64,000 bases of DNA, taken from Fulvivirga imtechensis AK7. Lineage in GTDB: Bacteria; Bacteroidota; Bacteroidia; Cytophagales; Cyclobacteriaceae. Under the pieces are notes generated by a model, which saw only the letters and a program-made list of their open reading frames with translations, was not told the origin of the DNA and made no database searches. The position numbers and the translations under genes were made by a program. Of the stretch, positions 43,005-51,863 are shown in pieces; the first letter of the stretch is position 1, and the number at the start of each line of letters is the position of its first letter. The DNA is taken from the NCBI RefSeq assembly GCF_000331535.1, contig NZ_AMZN01000084.1, positions 18,617-82,616 of the forward strand. Direction: 5' to 3'.

Positions 43005-43502
43005 ATGTCCACCATGTTCTCCAAATACCAGTTTGTATTACTTTTTCTGGTCTTAATGGCCTCTCAGGTTGTTGCCCAGAGAAAATTGATTATTGCCAAA
43101 CCGGCCAGTCCGGCCAAATATACTTTTTATGAGGGAGAGGAGATCAGGTTTAAACTCAAAGGAGAGAGATACTGGAATAAAGCATTTATTCAGGGGCTTG
43201 GCGATGATTATATCCGGCTACACTATACTACAATAGCACTTTCCGAAATTGAGATGATCGATATTAGGAGTAGATCTCACAGCTATTTACATATGGTGGC
43301 GGCTATCGGAGTATATGGCGGTGTAGGTTTCATCGGAATTGATCAATTCAACAGGTCGATAGTAAAGGGAGAATCAGGGTTTGATGAGAAAACAATGCTG
43401 ATAGGAGGTGCGCTTTTGTCAACGGGAGCCCTGATCTATTTATTGAAACGTAAAAAGGTTAAAATCGGCAGGAAATTCAGACTACGAGTCGCGGAATATT
43501 AA
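43005..43502 (+). CDS. Small exported membrane-associated protein (165 aa)
   Basis: Signal peptide or N-terminal anchor (about 8-24, cleavage near VVAQ), a mid-length beta-rich periplasmic part (EEIRFKLKGERYWNKAFIQGLGDD), then two short hydrophobic helices (about 95-115 and 130-146) and a basic tail (KRKKVKIGRKFRLR). Not recognised as a known family. The ATG at 43005 is placed immediately after the U run of the ilvE terminator; the second ATG at 43014 (MFSKYQ) is an alternative. Either an upstream promoter reads through the terminator or an unseen start lies within it. Confidence 0.7.
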   Translation: MSTMFSKYQFVLLFLVLMASQVVAQRKLIIAKPASPAKYTFYEGEEIRFKLKGERYWNKAFIQGLGDDYIRLHYTTIALSEIEMIDIRSRSHSYLHMVAAIGVYGGVGFIGIDQFNRSIVKGESGFDEKTMLIGGALLSTGALIYLLKRKKVKIGRKFRLRVAEY

Positions 43503-43625
43503 TTTAAGAAAGAGACGGTCCTTACCCGGAAGATTGAGAGCTTACCGTATTATTCAAAGTACAATACTTCATAAGTATTATTTTTTAAATAGCTTTGCTG
43601 AGAATTTTCAAAAAATAAACAGAGG

Positions 43626-44721
43626 ATGACAACAGAACAGTTGAAAGACTTGAAGGCGCGTGTAGAGGCCTTGAGGAGGTATCTTTGACTACGATAAGAA
43701 AGTAGAAGAAGTAAAAGAAGAAGAGTTGGTGACAGCACAGCCAGGCTTCTGGGATAACCCTGTAGAGGCCGAAAAGGTGCTGAAGGAAATAAGAGCAAAA
43801 AAGATCTGGACGGAAAGTTTTGCTGAAGTGCATCAGTTGATGGAAGATCTGGAAACGCTCAACGAGTTTTATCAGGAGGAGGAGGTCAGTGATGAGGATA
43901 TGGACAAGGAGTATGCGAAGACTAAAAAGGCCATTGAAGAACTCGAATTTAAGAAAATGCTGAGTGGGGAGGAAGATCAACTTGGTGCGATGCTCGAGAT
44001 CAATCCTGGTGCCGGGGGTACTGAAAGTCAGGATTGGGCTGATATTCTCAACAGAATGTATATCATGTGGGGCGAATCCCAGGGGTATAGTGTGAAGCAG
44101 GTGAGCTATCAGCCGGGAGACACTGCGGGAATAAAATCTGCCACGCTGGAAATTGATGGTCCTTTTGCCTATGGCAAGCTGAAATCAGAGATAGGTGTAC
44201 ACCGGCTGGTGCGTATATCACCATTTGACTCCGGTGGAAGGAGGCATACTTCATTTGCTTCGGTATACGTATATCCTATTGTGGACGATGATATCGAAAT
44301 AGAGATTAACCCTGGTGATATTGATTTCCATACTTCACGTTCAGGTGGAGCAGGAGGGCAGAATGTTAATAAGGTGGAGACAAAAGTGCAGTTGACACAT
44401 AAGCCAACTGGTATTGTCATCGTCTGCCAGGTGGAGCGTTCTCAGTTGGCCAACAGGGAAAGAGCCATGAAAATGTTGAAATCAAGGCTTTACCAGATGG
44501 AGATAGAGAAAAGGAATGCTGAAAGGGATAAGATTGAAAGCTCAAAGATGAAGATCGACTTCGGATCTCAGATAAGGAACTATGTATTACACCCGTATAA
44601 GCTTATCAAAGATGCCAGAACAGGTGTAGAGCGGACAGATGTCCAAAATGTTTTGGATGGAGATCTTGATGATTATATCAAGGCCTTTTTGTTAGGCTAT
44701 CAAAAAGAAAAGGCTCAATAA
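43626..44721 (+). CDS. prfB: Peptide chain release factor 2 with programmed +1 frameshift
   Basis: The zero frame runs from ATG 43626 for 20 codons to CTT TGA (43683-43688); reading continues +1 from GAC at 43687, so the CDS is join(43626..43685,43687..44721), 364 residues. An AGGAGG lies a few bases before CTTTGA, the standard stimulator. Sequence across the site gives ALRRYL then DYDKK, as in other RF2 proteins. Catalytic GGQ is in [16 protein letters not shown]2 reads UGA and UAA; shortage of RF2 favours the frameshift, giving autoregulation. It stands alone. Confidence 0.97.
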
Positions 44722-44861
44722 ATATTGACGCTAACGTGCAAGTCATGATAGGTCTCAATAGATATCTGTCGTGGCTTTTGTTTTTTTAATCAAGCTATAA
44801 TCATTGCTCAGTTGAGTGTACAAATGGGTGAACACCTTTGAATACCAGGCAAAAAATCAAT

Positions 44862-44891
44862 TTGCTTTATAGAATTTCTAATTTAGCTTTG
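44862..44891 (+). promoter_or_regulatory. Strong Bacteroidota-type promoter abutting the MFS gene
   Basis: TTG (44862-44864), exactly 19 nt, then TAGCTTTG (44884-44891): a full match to TTG-N19-TAnnTTTG. The ATG follows 5 nt after the -7 element, so transcription would start at or within a few bases of the start codon. Confidence 0.75.
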
Positions 44892-44896
44892 CCCGC

Positions 44897-46084
44897 ATGA
44901 CACAAGCTACCATTGCCAAAACCCGTACTTATACATTACAATTTTGGTTGCTGTGTTTAAGTTCATACCTGTTTTTTGCCAGCTTTAACATGATCATACC
45001 CGAACTGCCAGACTACCTGACCGCTTTGGGTGGAGAGGAATACAAAGGGCTGATCATCTCTCTGTTTACTCTAACGGCCATGATATCAAGACCCTTTAGT
45101 GGAAAATTAACCGATAAAGTGGGACGTATACCTGTCATGATCATTGGCGCTGCCGTGTGTTTCATTCTTGGGTTTGCCTATCCATTGGTAACTACAGTTG
45201 CAGCTTTTTTTTTATTGCGGCTTGTACATGGGTTTTCTACCGGCTTCAAGCCTACCGGCACAGTGGCCTATGTGGCAGACATAGTCCCCTACCACAGGAG
45301 AGGTGAGGCATTGGGTATTGCTGGTGTTTTTGGCACTATGGGAATGGCCAGTGGCCCCGCGATTGGCAGTCAGATCAAGTTGTGGTTTTCGATGGACGTT
45401 ATGTTTTATACCTCATCAGCCTTGGCCATACTTTCGATCCTGGTATTGATCGGCATGGAAGAAACCTTAAAAAAACCGGAGAAATTCCGTCTTTCTCATC
45501 TTAGAATTAATAAAAATGAAGTGTTTGACCCCAGTGTGCTGGCTCCATGTGTTGTTATGGCATTGACGGTCTTTTCATTTGGCATCGTCCTTACCATAGT
45601 GCCTGATCTAAGTACGCACTTAGGGATCAGGAACAAAGGGGTATACTTTACAGTTTTTACCGTGGCTTCCTTGGCGGTAAGGATTTTTGCAGGAAAGGCC
45701 TCGGATAAGCATGGCAGGGAAAGGGTTTTGATGATTGCTACACTACTGTATGCAGCAGGCATGTTGGTGACCGGTGCAGCTTATAATGTGACTACTTTAT
45801 TGATAGGGGCTGTGCTTTTTGGACTGGGTACAGGTATGAATTCCCCTACTATCTTTGCCTGGACGGCTGACCTGAGTGAGGAGCGGAACAGAGGTAAAGC
45901 CATGGCAACAGTTTTCATTGCCCTGGAACTCGGTATTATGCTGGGAGCACTTATTTCCGGGTGGGTATATGGGAATGAGGCGGATAACTTCCCGATAACA
46001 TTTTGGACAGGAGCTTTTTTTGCTCTTATTGCTTTTACCTTTCTATTAGTTAAATTAGTGAAGAAACCAACTCAGAAAACATAG
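44897..46084 (+). CDS. Major facilitator superfamily transporter
   Basis: 395 residues, 12 predicted membrane helices. MFS loop motifs: GKLTDKVGRIPVMIIG after helix 2 (motif A), HGFSTGFKPTGTVAYVADIVPYHRRGEALG in helices 4-5, and the pseudo-symmetric GKASDKHGRERVLMI between helices 8 and 9. Substrate not identifiable; the subgroup resembles small drug or sugar efflux pumps. A consensus promoter ends 5 nt before the ATG, so the mRNA may be leaderless. The lysoplasmalogenase-like gene follows 2 nt after the stop and is co-transcribed. Confidence 0.9.
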   Translation: MTQATIAKTRTYTLQFWLLCLSSYLFFASFNMIIPELPDYLTALGGEEYKGLIISLFTLTAMISRPFSGKLTDKVGRIPVMIIGAAVCFILGFAYPLVTTVAAFFLLRLVHGFSTGFKPTGTVAYVADIVPYHRRGEALGIAGVFGTMGMASGPAIGSQIKLWFSMDVMFYTSSALAILSILVLIGMEETLKKPEKFRLSHLRINKNEVFDPSVLAPCVVMALTVFSFGIVLTIVPDLSTHLGIRNKGVYFTVFTVASLAVRIFAGKASDKHGRERVLMIATLLYAAGMLVTGAAYNVTTLLIGAVLFGLGTGMNSPTIFAWTADLSEERNRGKAMATVFIALELGIMLGALISGWVYGNEADNFPITFWTGAFFALIAFTFLLVKLVKKPTQKT

Positions 46085-46086
46085 CT

Positions 46087-46782
46087 TTGAAAAAGGCAAT
46101 CCTCCTTTTATTTGTCATAGTGGCTTCCGGCAATCTTATTTCAAATGTAATTGAAAATGAGAACCTCGAACTATATACCAAACCGGCCCTCATCCCAATA
46201 CTAATGATTTATATGGTAGTGGCGAGTCCGGAAAAAAAAGCGCTGCTCAACTTCACTTTGGGAGCTCTGCTCTTTTCGTGGCTTGGCGATGTTATTCTTA
46301 TGTTCCAGGAGCGAGGTGAGAATTATTTTATATTTGGACTGGTATCGTTTTTATTAGCGCACCTGATATACATTTTTACTTATAGAAAGGCAAAATGGTC
46401 GGTAAAGGAAAATGGTCTGCTGCCGACACAAAGAATGAGATACATTTTCATTTTAGTACTGGCCGGTTGCGGGCTTGTTTATGTGTTGCTCCCGAATCTC
46501 GGGGGGCTGACTGTTCCGGTTACGGTCTATGCTTCTGTTATTGTTACCATGACCATTGTAGCACTGGATCGTTATGGCCATACCTCTAAAAGTAGTTTTG
46601 GATGGGTTTTTTTTGGCGCCCTTCTGTTTATGTTATCAGACTCTATATTGGCGATCAACAGATTTCTTGACCCTGTTCCAATGGCTGGCTTTTGGATCAT
46701 GCTCACTTACATAGCGGCACAGTTTTGTATTGTACAGGGCCTGTTGTATCATCCGAAACAAGTTAAAGCTGCCACTTTGTAG
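46087..46782 (+). CDS. YhhN-family lysoplasmalogenase-like membrane protein
   Basis: 231 residues starting at TTG (46087), 2 nt after the MFS stop; no in-frame ATG gives the first helix. Eight predicted membrane helices. YhhN/TMEM86 motifs: KPALIPILMIY, FSWLGDVILMF (with the conserved Gly-Asp), HLIYIFTYRK, and SDSILAINRF near the C-terminus. Family members hydrolyse the vinyl-ether bond of lysoplasmalogens. In an organism whose plasmalogen content is unknown, the substrate is uncertain. Confidence 0.87.
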   Translation: MKKAILLLFVIVASGNLISNVIENENLELYTKPALIPILMIYMVVASPEKKALLNFTLGALLFSWLGDVILMFQERGENYFIFGLVSFLLAHLIYIFTYRKAKWSVKENGLLPTQRMRYIFILVLAGCGLVYVLLPNLGGLTVPVTVYASVIVTMTIVALDRYGHTSKSSFGWVFFGALLFMLSDSILAINRFLDPVPMAGFWIMLTYIAAQFCIVQGLLYHPKQVKAATL

Positions 46783-46806
46783 TATTTTCTACTAACAAAA
46801 AGAGGC

Positions 46807-46929
46807 CATCTAAAATGTCTCCTTCTGACGTCATCCTGAACCACTTGATCCAGAATCCCCTGATCAGATTCTACTCGTTTTAGGGGATTCCAAATCAAGT
46901 TTGGAATGACGAACTGACATTTGAGATAG
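46807..46929 (-). repeat. Dispersed repeat family B, copy 2
   Basis: About 123 bp with end segments ATCTAAAATGTC and GACATTTGAGAT. Inner blocks CATCCTGAACCACTTGATCC, AGGGGATTCC and AAATCAAGTTTGGAATGACG resemble copy 1 at 20354-20451 in the same orientation. It lies between convergent genes and could supply a hairpin at both mRNA ends. Confidence 0.65.
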
Positions 46930-46957
46930 CTTCTTGTTTGTTTTCGACCTTAGAAGT

Positions 46958-47659
46958 TTACATTTTCTTAATTCTTCCGCTTCCGGAAGTACTGCTGTTG
47001 ATGTGTTTTGGTTCGCCTTTATAGTATATGCTGCCACTTCCGCTGATGCGCGCATCAATAGATTCTTCAGCATACACTTCGCAGCTCCCTGAGCCTGATA
47101 TCCTCACCTTGTAAGACCTTGCCTTCAGGTTCTCCGCCCTTATCTTGCCAGAGCCGCTAATAGAGGCTTCTACGGCTGATGCAGTTCCGCCTAATTCAAT
47201 CTTTCCGGAACCGGAAATGGATATGTCCAGATCATCCGAATCGGTTTGCGCCTCTATTTTACCAGAGCCACTTACACTAAGCTCCAACCTATCTGTTTTG
47301 AATTTATTTTGACCGATTATCTTACCCGAACTGGAAACACTTAACCCTTCTATTTTATTTATTGTAATATAGATTTCCAGGTCGTCATTTTTAGACCAGT
47401 TAAACCACCCGGTGCCTTCATGTTTTATGATCAGTTTACCACCACGGACTTCGGTTTCTATTTTTTCAAGAATCTCTGAAGAACCCTTCAATTCTACCTT
47501 TTGAGTGCTTCCCTGAGTGAGGTATACCACCCCTGCAGTGCTAAGCCCTATTTCACTAAATGGAGCCACTTCCCTTACTTCTGATTTTTGTGCGTAGGAC
47601 GAAAACGCTATCAGCAGCAGGAACACGGATAATGAGATTTTGACGCAATGTTTGTTCAT
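46958..47659 (-). CDS. Exported head-GIN (DUF2807) domain protein
   Basis: 233 residues from ATG 47659 (MNKHCVKISL); an in-frame ATG 69 nt upstream adds a basic tail with no signal-peptide character. Signal peptide 1-23 (cleavage near SYAQ). Body: five to six SGSGKI/SGSGxI rungs (SVSGSGKIEAQTDSDD; SISGSGKIELGGTAS; SISGSGKIRAENL; RISGSGSCEVYAEES; RISGSGSIYYKG) forming a beta helix of the DUF2807 type, with Gly-Ser turns. Function unknown; commonly an envelope protein in this phylum. Confidence 0.85.
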   Translation of the reverse strand: MNKHCVKISLSVFLLLIAFSSYAQKSEVREVAPFSEIGLSTAGVVYLTQGSTQKVELKGSSEILEKIETEVRGGKLIIKHEGTGWFNWSKNDDLEIYITINKIEGLSVSSSGKIIGQNKFKTDRLELSVSGSGKIEAQTDSDDLDISISGSGKIELGGTASAVEASISGSGKIRAENLKARSYKVRISGSGSCEVYAEESIDARISGSGSIYYKGEPKHINSSTSGSGRIKKM

Positions 47660-48075
47660 GTGTATAAATTTAGTATTGAGACTGTATTTACGATTCACGA
47701 TTTTGGATTTACGAATTAAGGCCGGCAAGCCGCAGTTTTAAGCTGTTAGTTTTTACTAATAGTGTTCGTGTTCATTGGATTGACGGCCTGCTGAACAGAA
47801 GATTATCAATTGCTGACCATCGTGCCAACTTCGGGTTCCGGATTTCGGGCTTCCGACCCCTTCTTTTACCAACCGGTTATTCAATCCGCCTGCCCGGCTC
47901 TCTATAGGGGACTGTCCCAGGTCATTGTCGGAGCTTAGGTTTCATTTCATAATTTTATTTTTAGTTTATAGACAATACTCCCTTTGCAAAGGTTGCACAT
48001 ATTAGACTAATAAAATTCAGGAGAAGTTACATGTAATACGAAAATCGGTTACTTTGTGCCTGCAAAATTATCACT
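47660..48075. other. Intergenic region, 416 bp
   Basis: Between divergent genes. It contains a degenerate repeat-like stretch (about 47815-47940, e.g. TTCGGGTTCCGGATTTCGGG and CTGCCCGGCTC) without coding features. GGTTACTTTG (near 48047) is a poor -7 candidate for the downstream gene. No RNA recognised. Confidence 0.35.
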
Positions 48076-48966
48076 ATGCTGGATGTTTTACTTTGTGTGC
48101 TGGCCAACGTTGGGATTTTCGTCTGTTTCAGGCTGTTTTCTACTTTTAAAATGGATACATTTCAGGCCATTGTTTTTAACTATATCACCTGCGTTGCTAC
48201 AGGGTTGATCTTTATGGATGACCACTCCATACTGAAAGAAATTAATACAGACACACCTTGGGCCTGGATAGGAATGGGGTTAGGTGCTGTATTTATAGGT
48301 ACTTTTTATCTGATGGCCATTACTACGCAAAAGTTTAGCATGACGGTATCTTCCATTGCTGCAAAAATGTCATTGATCATACCTGTGCTGTTTAGTCTTT
48401 TTATACTGGAAATACAGTCTAAAATATATACATGGGTGAATTTCGGGGGAATGGGGCTTGCCCTTATTTCGATATTTATGAGTTCCTATAAAGAGCGAAA
48501 AATAGAGACCCATCAGATCAGTGGCTTTGATTTGGTACTTCCATTGTTGGTCTTTGTATTCGGGGGTGTGATTGACACAACCATCAATTACACCAACTAC
48601 CGGTTCCTGACTGCACGGGAAGCCCCTGTTTTTCCGTTTTTAGTGTTTACCTCTGCGGGTATCATAGGTATAGTTGTTTTAACGATAAGAAGAAGAGGGC
48701 TTGCTTTGAAAAATATTCTGGGTGGTATAACCCTCGGGGTAGTAAATTATTTTTCCATTTATTTTTTGATTACAGCGCTTTCGGCATTTTCTAATGACGG
48801 AGCCATTGTTTATCCTTTGGTAAACGTAGGAATAATTGTGTTTGCTGCTCTTATTTCTGTGTTTTTTTTCAAAGAAAGGTTATCAAAAGTTAACCGGATA
48901 GGCATCATTCTGGCTATTTTGGCTATAGTGTTTATTTCTTATCAGGAGATTGTTTCCCTTTTATGA
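48076..48966 (+). CDS. DMT/EamA-family transporter
   Basis: 296 residues, ten predicted membrane helices in two five-helix halves, as usual for the drug/metabolite transporter superfamily. The EamA-like signature is weak, but the helix layout, the Gly/Pro-rich helix ends (MGLGAVFIGTFYLMAITTQKFSMTVSSIAAKMSLIIPVLF as separate helices), and the C-terminal helix pair ending in FFFKERLSKVNRIGI fit the family. Substrate unknown. It overlaps the downstream YigZ gene by 4 nt (ATGA). Confidence 0.83.
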   Translation: MLDVLLCVLANVGIFVCFRLFSTFKMDTFQAIVFNYITCVATGLIFMDDHSILKEINTDTPWAWIGMGLGAVFIGTFYLMAITTQKFSMTVSSIAAKMSLIIPVLFSLFILEIQSKIYTWVNFGGMGLALISIFMSSYKERKIETHQISGFDLVLPLLVFVFGGVIDTTINYTNYRFLTAREAPVFPFLVFTSAGIIGIVVLTIRRRGLALKNILGGITLGVVNYFSIYFLITALSAFSNDGAIVYPLVNVGIIVFAALISVFFFKERLSKVNRIGIILAILAIVFISYQEIVSLL

Positions 48967-49574
48967 TTGAAAGTTATTTGACCATATCATCTGCATCGGA
49001 AGGCTTTTACAAAGAAAAGGGGAGCAAGTTTTTGGCCTTTGCTTTCCCTGTAGCAACCGAGGATGAGGTAAGGGAGAGGCTTGAGGACCTTCGGAAGCGG
49101 TATCATGATGCAAGACATCATTGCTATGCCTATATTCTGGGGGCTGAGAAAGGTAGTGTAAGGGCCAATGACGATGGTGAGCCCAATCACTCAGCAGGAG
49201 ACCCTATACTCGGACAGATCAATTCTAAGCATTTGACTAATGTGCTTGTTGTGGTAGTACGTTATTTTGGGGGCACCAAGTTAGGCGTGAGTGGACTGAT
49301 CAATGCATACAAAGTATCTGCTGAAGATGCTTTGAACAATGCTACAATTGAAAAAGTGTATCTCACCCACTGTATTCGGGTCGATTATCCTTATGAATCT
49401 ACCAATGAGGTAATGCGACTGATTAACGACTTTGAAATTAGGGTAAAAGATCAAGTATTTGAAGTAGCTTGTATTTTGAAAGGAGAAGTGAAGGTGACAT
49501 TGGTACAAGCCCTTAAGGAAAAGGTGCAGTTGCTCAAGGATACAGGCCATAAGTTAGAGTTGCTTGTAGAGTGA
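48963..49574 (+). CDS. YigZ/IMPACT family protein
   Basis: 203 residues. N-terminal IMPACT domain with FYKEKGSKFLAFAFPV, DARHHCYAYILG, NDDGEPNHSAGDPIL and VVVVRYFGGTKLGVSGLI; the C-terminal DUF1949-like ferredoxin fold reads CIRVDYPYESTNEVMRLI. The bacterial protein (YigZ) has an unresolved role, with proposed nucleic-acid or translation-related functions. Translationally coupled to the upstream transporter gene; no mechanistic link is evident. Confidence 0.92.
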   Translation: MIESYLTISSASEGFYKEKGSKFLAFAFPVATEDEVRERLEDLRKRYHDARHHCYAYILGAEKGSVRANDDGEPNHSAGDPILGQINSKHLTNVLVVVVRYFGGTKLGVSGLINAYKVSAEDALNNATIEKVYLTHCIRVDYPYESTNEVMRLINDFEIRVKDQVFEVACILKGEVKVTLVQALKEKVQLLKDTGHKLELLVE

Positions 49575-49757
49575 TGCTCCGCTGGTTTGGTTCTGATCCT
49601 GATATTAAAAAATTCATGGATACTTTGGGCAAAAGTTTGCATTCTAGCCAGTGAATAGGTTAAGGCAGATGAGTATCACGAGTCAGTTGATATATACCTG
49701 CTGTCTTTGCCGATTGCCAACTTTCAATATTCCGTTCACCTGCTATAGAGGCAAATT

Positions 49758-50348
49758 TCAAGCGTGGTCCAGGTATCCTTTTTTTACTAACTCGTTATAC
49801 ATTTTCAGGCATACCCAGGCATCGGTAGCGGCATAGTTGACTTGCTTTTCGGTAAGCATTTCACTTTCCCAGTTAGAGATCTGGGCGCTTTTGGAAATCC
49901 GGAAGCCAAGGATAATGGCCGTGAGTTTTCTCAGTCCATTGCTCTCTATACCTATCCCTTTCACCAGTTTATTTAGCTCAATAAAACCCTGAGGATGGAA
50001 ATGTGTAAGCTTTTTTAAATCGATCAGGTCATCGCGAAGCGCCACACCGATCTTCAGGTGTTTTTCGTCTTCCAGGAAACGGATCAGCTCTTTGGTTAAC
50101 CCGGTAAAATTGATGCGGATCAGGTATACCTCTTTTTCTGTAGCGATCTGAACAAGTGATACTTCATTCACCTGGCCCTTTTTAAATGCCGGTTTAGTTT
50201 CAGTATCAAAACCTACAGCTTTTTCTCCGGCAATTTTTTTAAGGATGCCTGGAATTTGCTCCGGTTTCGTAATGATCTTTATTCTTCCTTCGTACCTGTA
50301 GAGTTCCAACGCATTTACTTCCTCGTTGGAAATAGTGCTTGGATACAT
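49758..50348 (-). CDS. DnaQ/RNase D-type 3'-5' exonuclease
   Basis: 196 residues, a stand-alone DEDD exonuclease domain. Exo I: VGFDTETKP (Asp and Glu ligands); Exo II: HLKIGVALRDDLIDL (Asp); Exo III: VNYAATDAWVCLKMY, where the YxxxD form marks the DEDDy subclass like RNase D and the WRN exonuclease domain. No HRDC domain, so it is shorter than RNase D. It probably trims RNA or DNA 3' ends. It is 2 nt downstream of the nhaC stop, so the pair is co-transcribed. Confidence 0.92.
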   Translation of the reverse strand: MYPSTISNEEVNALELYRYEGRIKIITKPEQIPGILKKIAGEKAVGFDTETKPAFKKGQVNEVSLVQIATEKEVYLIRINFTGLTKELIRFLEDEKHLKIGVALRDDLIDLKKLTHFHPQGFIELNKLVKGIGIESNGLRKLTAIILGFRISKSAQISNWESEMLTEKQVNYAATDAWVCLKMYNELVKKGYLDHA

Positions 50349-50350
50349 CG

Positions 50351-51805
50351 CTAAACTCGCTTTTCGGTTTGATCTATTTTACGTATTTTGATATTTGCAT
50401 AGGCAAAAATAATAGTCATAAATGGGCTTATCAAATTAAAAAAGCAGTAGGGTAAATATGTTAGTGTAGCCACCCCTAATACAGATGATTGGTATGCCCC
50501 ACAGGTATTCCATGGGATCAGGACAGACGTTACCGTACCTGTATCTTCTAACGTACGGCTCAGGTTTTCCGGGGCCAGTCCACGCTCTTCATATTCCTGT
50601 CTGAACATACGGCCGGGCACCACAATAGCAATATACTGATCAGACGCTGTCAGGTTAAAAGTAAAACATGTGCCTGCCGTTGAGGCAACGAGCGAGCCGG
50701 TGGAATGCGCCAGTTTGATAATCGATTGTGCAATGGTATGTAGCATACCGTTTTTCTCTAAAACTCCACCAAAGATCATGGCACATACGATAAGCCACAC
50801 GGTAGGCAGCATTCCTTCCATACCGCTGGCTGTTAGTAATTCGTCCACCATCTTATCGCCAGTTTCTACACTCACTGAAGTGAACATAGCCTTCATCACT
50901 CCCTCATAGGCAGAAGTAAGGTTGAAGGTATCCGCTCCTGTAACTGATAAGACTATATGCGGCTGAAAAATAAGGGCAAATACAACCGCCAGTAATGTAC
51001 CGATCAATAGTGCCGGAAGAGCAGGCACTTTCTTCACGATCAGAAAAATAACTACCGCAGGCACTATAAAAAGAAACAGGTTTATTTCGAACCTGGAAGC
51101 AATGGCGGCCTGTACTTCATCTACTGTACCCAGTGCAGCATTACCCTCAATATTGAAGCCCCAGATCAGGAAAATGATAAGAGAGATCGTAATTGAAGGG
51201 CCAGTGGTAAGCGCCATATAGCGAATATGGGTAAAAAGATCAGTTCCAGCCATGGCCGGTGCCAGGTTGGTAGTATCTGAGAGAGGGGACATCTTGTCTC
51301 CAAAATAGGCTCCGGAGATCACCGCTCCGGCAATCACACCCTCGTGAATCCCCAGCGCCTGGCCTATTCCCATAAGCGCAATACCTATGGTGGCTGCTGT
51401 TGACCAGGAGCTACCAGTAGCCAGCGATACCACCGCACTGACAATACATGCAGCAAAAAGAAATATGGTAGGATTCAATATATCAAGGCCATAATAGATC
51501 ATGGCAGGTACAACCCCACTGATCAACCAGGTGCCTGCCAGGGAACCTATCATCAGCAGGATAAGGATTGCTCCCATAGCCGAGCTGATACTTTGGACAA
51601 TGCCATCCAGGATCTCATCCCATTTGAAATTGAGCGTCAGTGACAGAACACCAGCCAAAGCGGCAGCAAAGATCAGCGCCATCTGATTAGGGCCGTAAGA
51701 AGCATTATCGCTGAAAACAAAAACGTTGGCTGCCAATAGCCCTACAAGAAATATAATAGGTATAAGGGATAGAAGAAGAGATGGTTTCCGATGTGTTTTG
51801 TCCAT
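50351..51805 (-). CDS. nhaC: Na+/H+ antiporter, NhaC family
   Basis: 484 residues from ATG at 51805 (MDKTHRKPS); a TTG at 51820 would add five residues. About 12 membrane helices. NhaC-type motifs: GSLAGTWLISGVVPAMIYYG, ATGSSWSTAATIGIALMGIG, GAVISGAYFGDKMSPLSDTTNLAP, GTCFTFNLTASDQYIAIVVPGRMF and LVPWNTCGA-like LIPWNTCGAYQSSVLG. It expels sodium in exchange for protons, fitting a marine lifestyle. Precedes the exonuclease gene by 2 nt. Confidence 0.92.
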   Translation of the reverse strand: MDKTHRKPSLLLSLIPIIFLVGLLAANVFVFSDNASYGPNQMALIFAAALAGVLSLTLNFKWDEILDGIVQSISSAMGAILILLMIGSLAGTWLISGVVPAMIYYGLDILNPTIFLFAACIVSAVVSLATGSSWSTAATIGIALMGIGQALGIHEGVIAGAVISGAYFGDKMSPLSDTTNLAPAMAGTDLFTHIRYMALTTGPSITISLIIFLIWGFNIEGNAALGTVDEVQAAIASRFEINLFLFIVPAVVIFLIVKKVPALPALLIGTLLAVVFALIFQPHIVLSVTGADTFNLTSAYEGVMKAMFTSVSVETGDKMVDELLTASGMEGMLPTVWLIVCAMIFGGVLEKNGMLHTIAQSIIKLAHSTGSLVASTAGTCFTFNLTASDQYIAIVVPGRMFRQEYEERGLAPENLSRTLEDTGTVTSVLIPWNTCGAYQSSVLGVATLTYLPYCFFNLISPFMTIIFAYANIKIRKIDQTEKRV

Positions 51806-51863
51806 GTGCTGTTTTTTCAATTTAAAGCATCGAAGATATAAAAAGATTTTGACTTCGAGGTAT

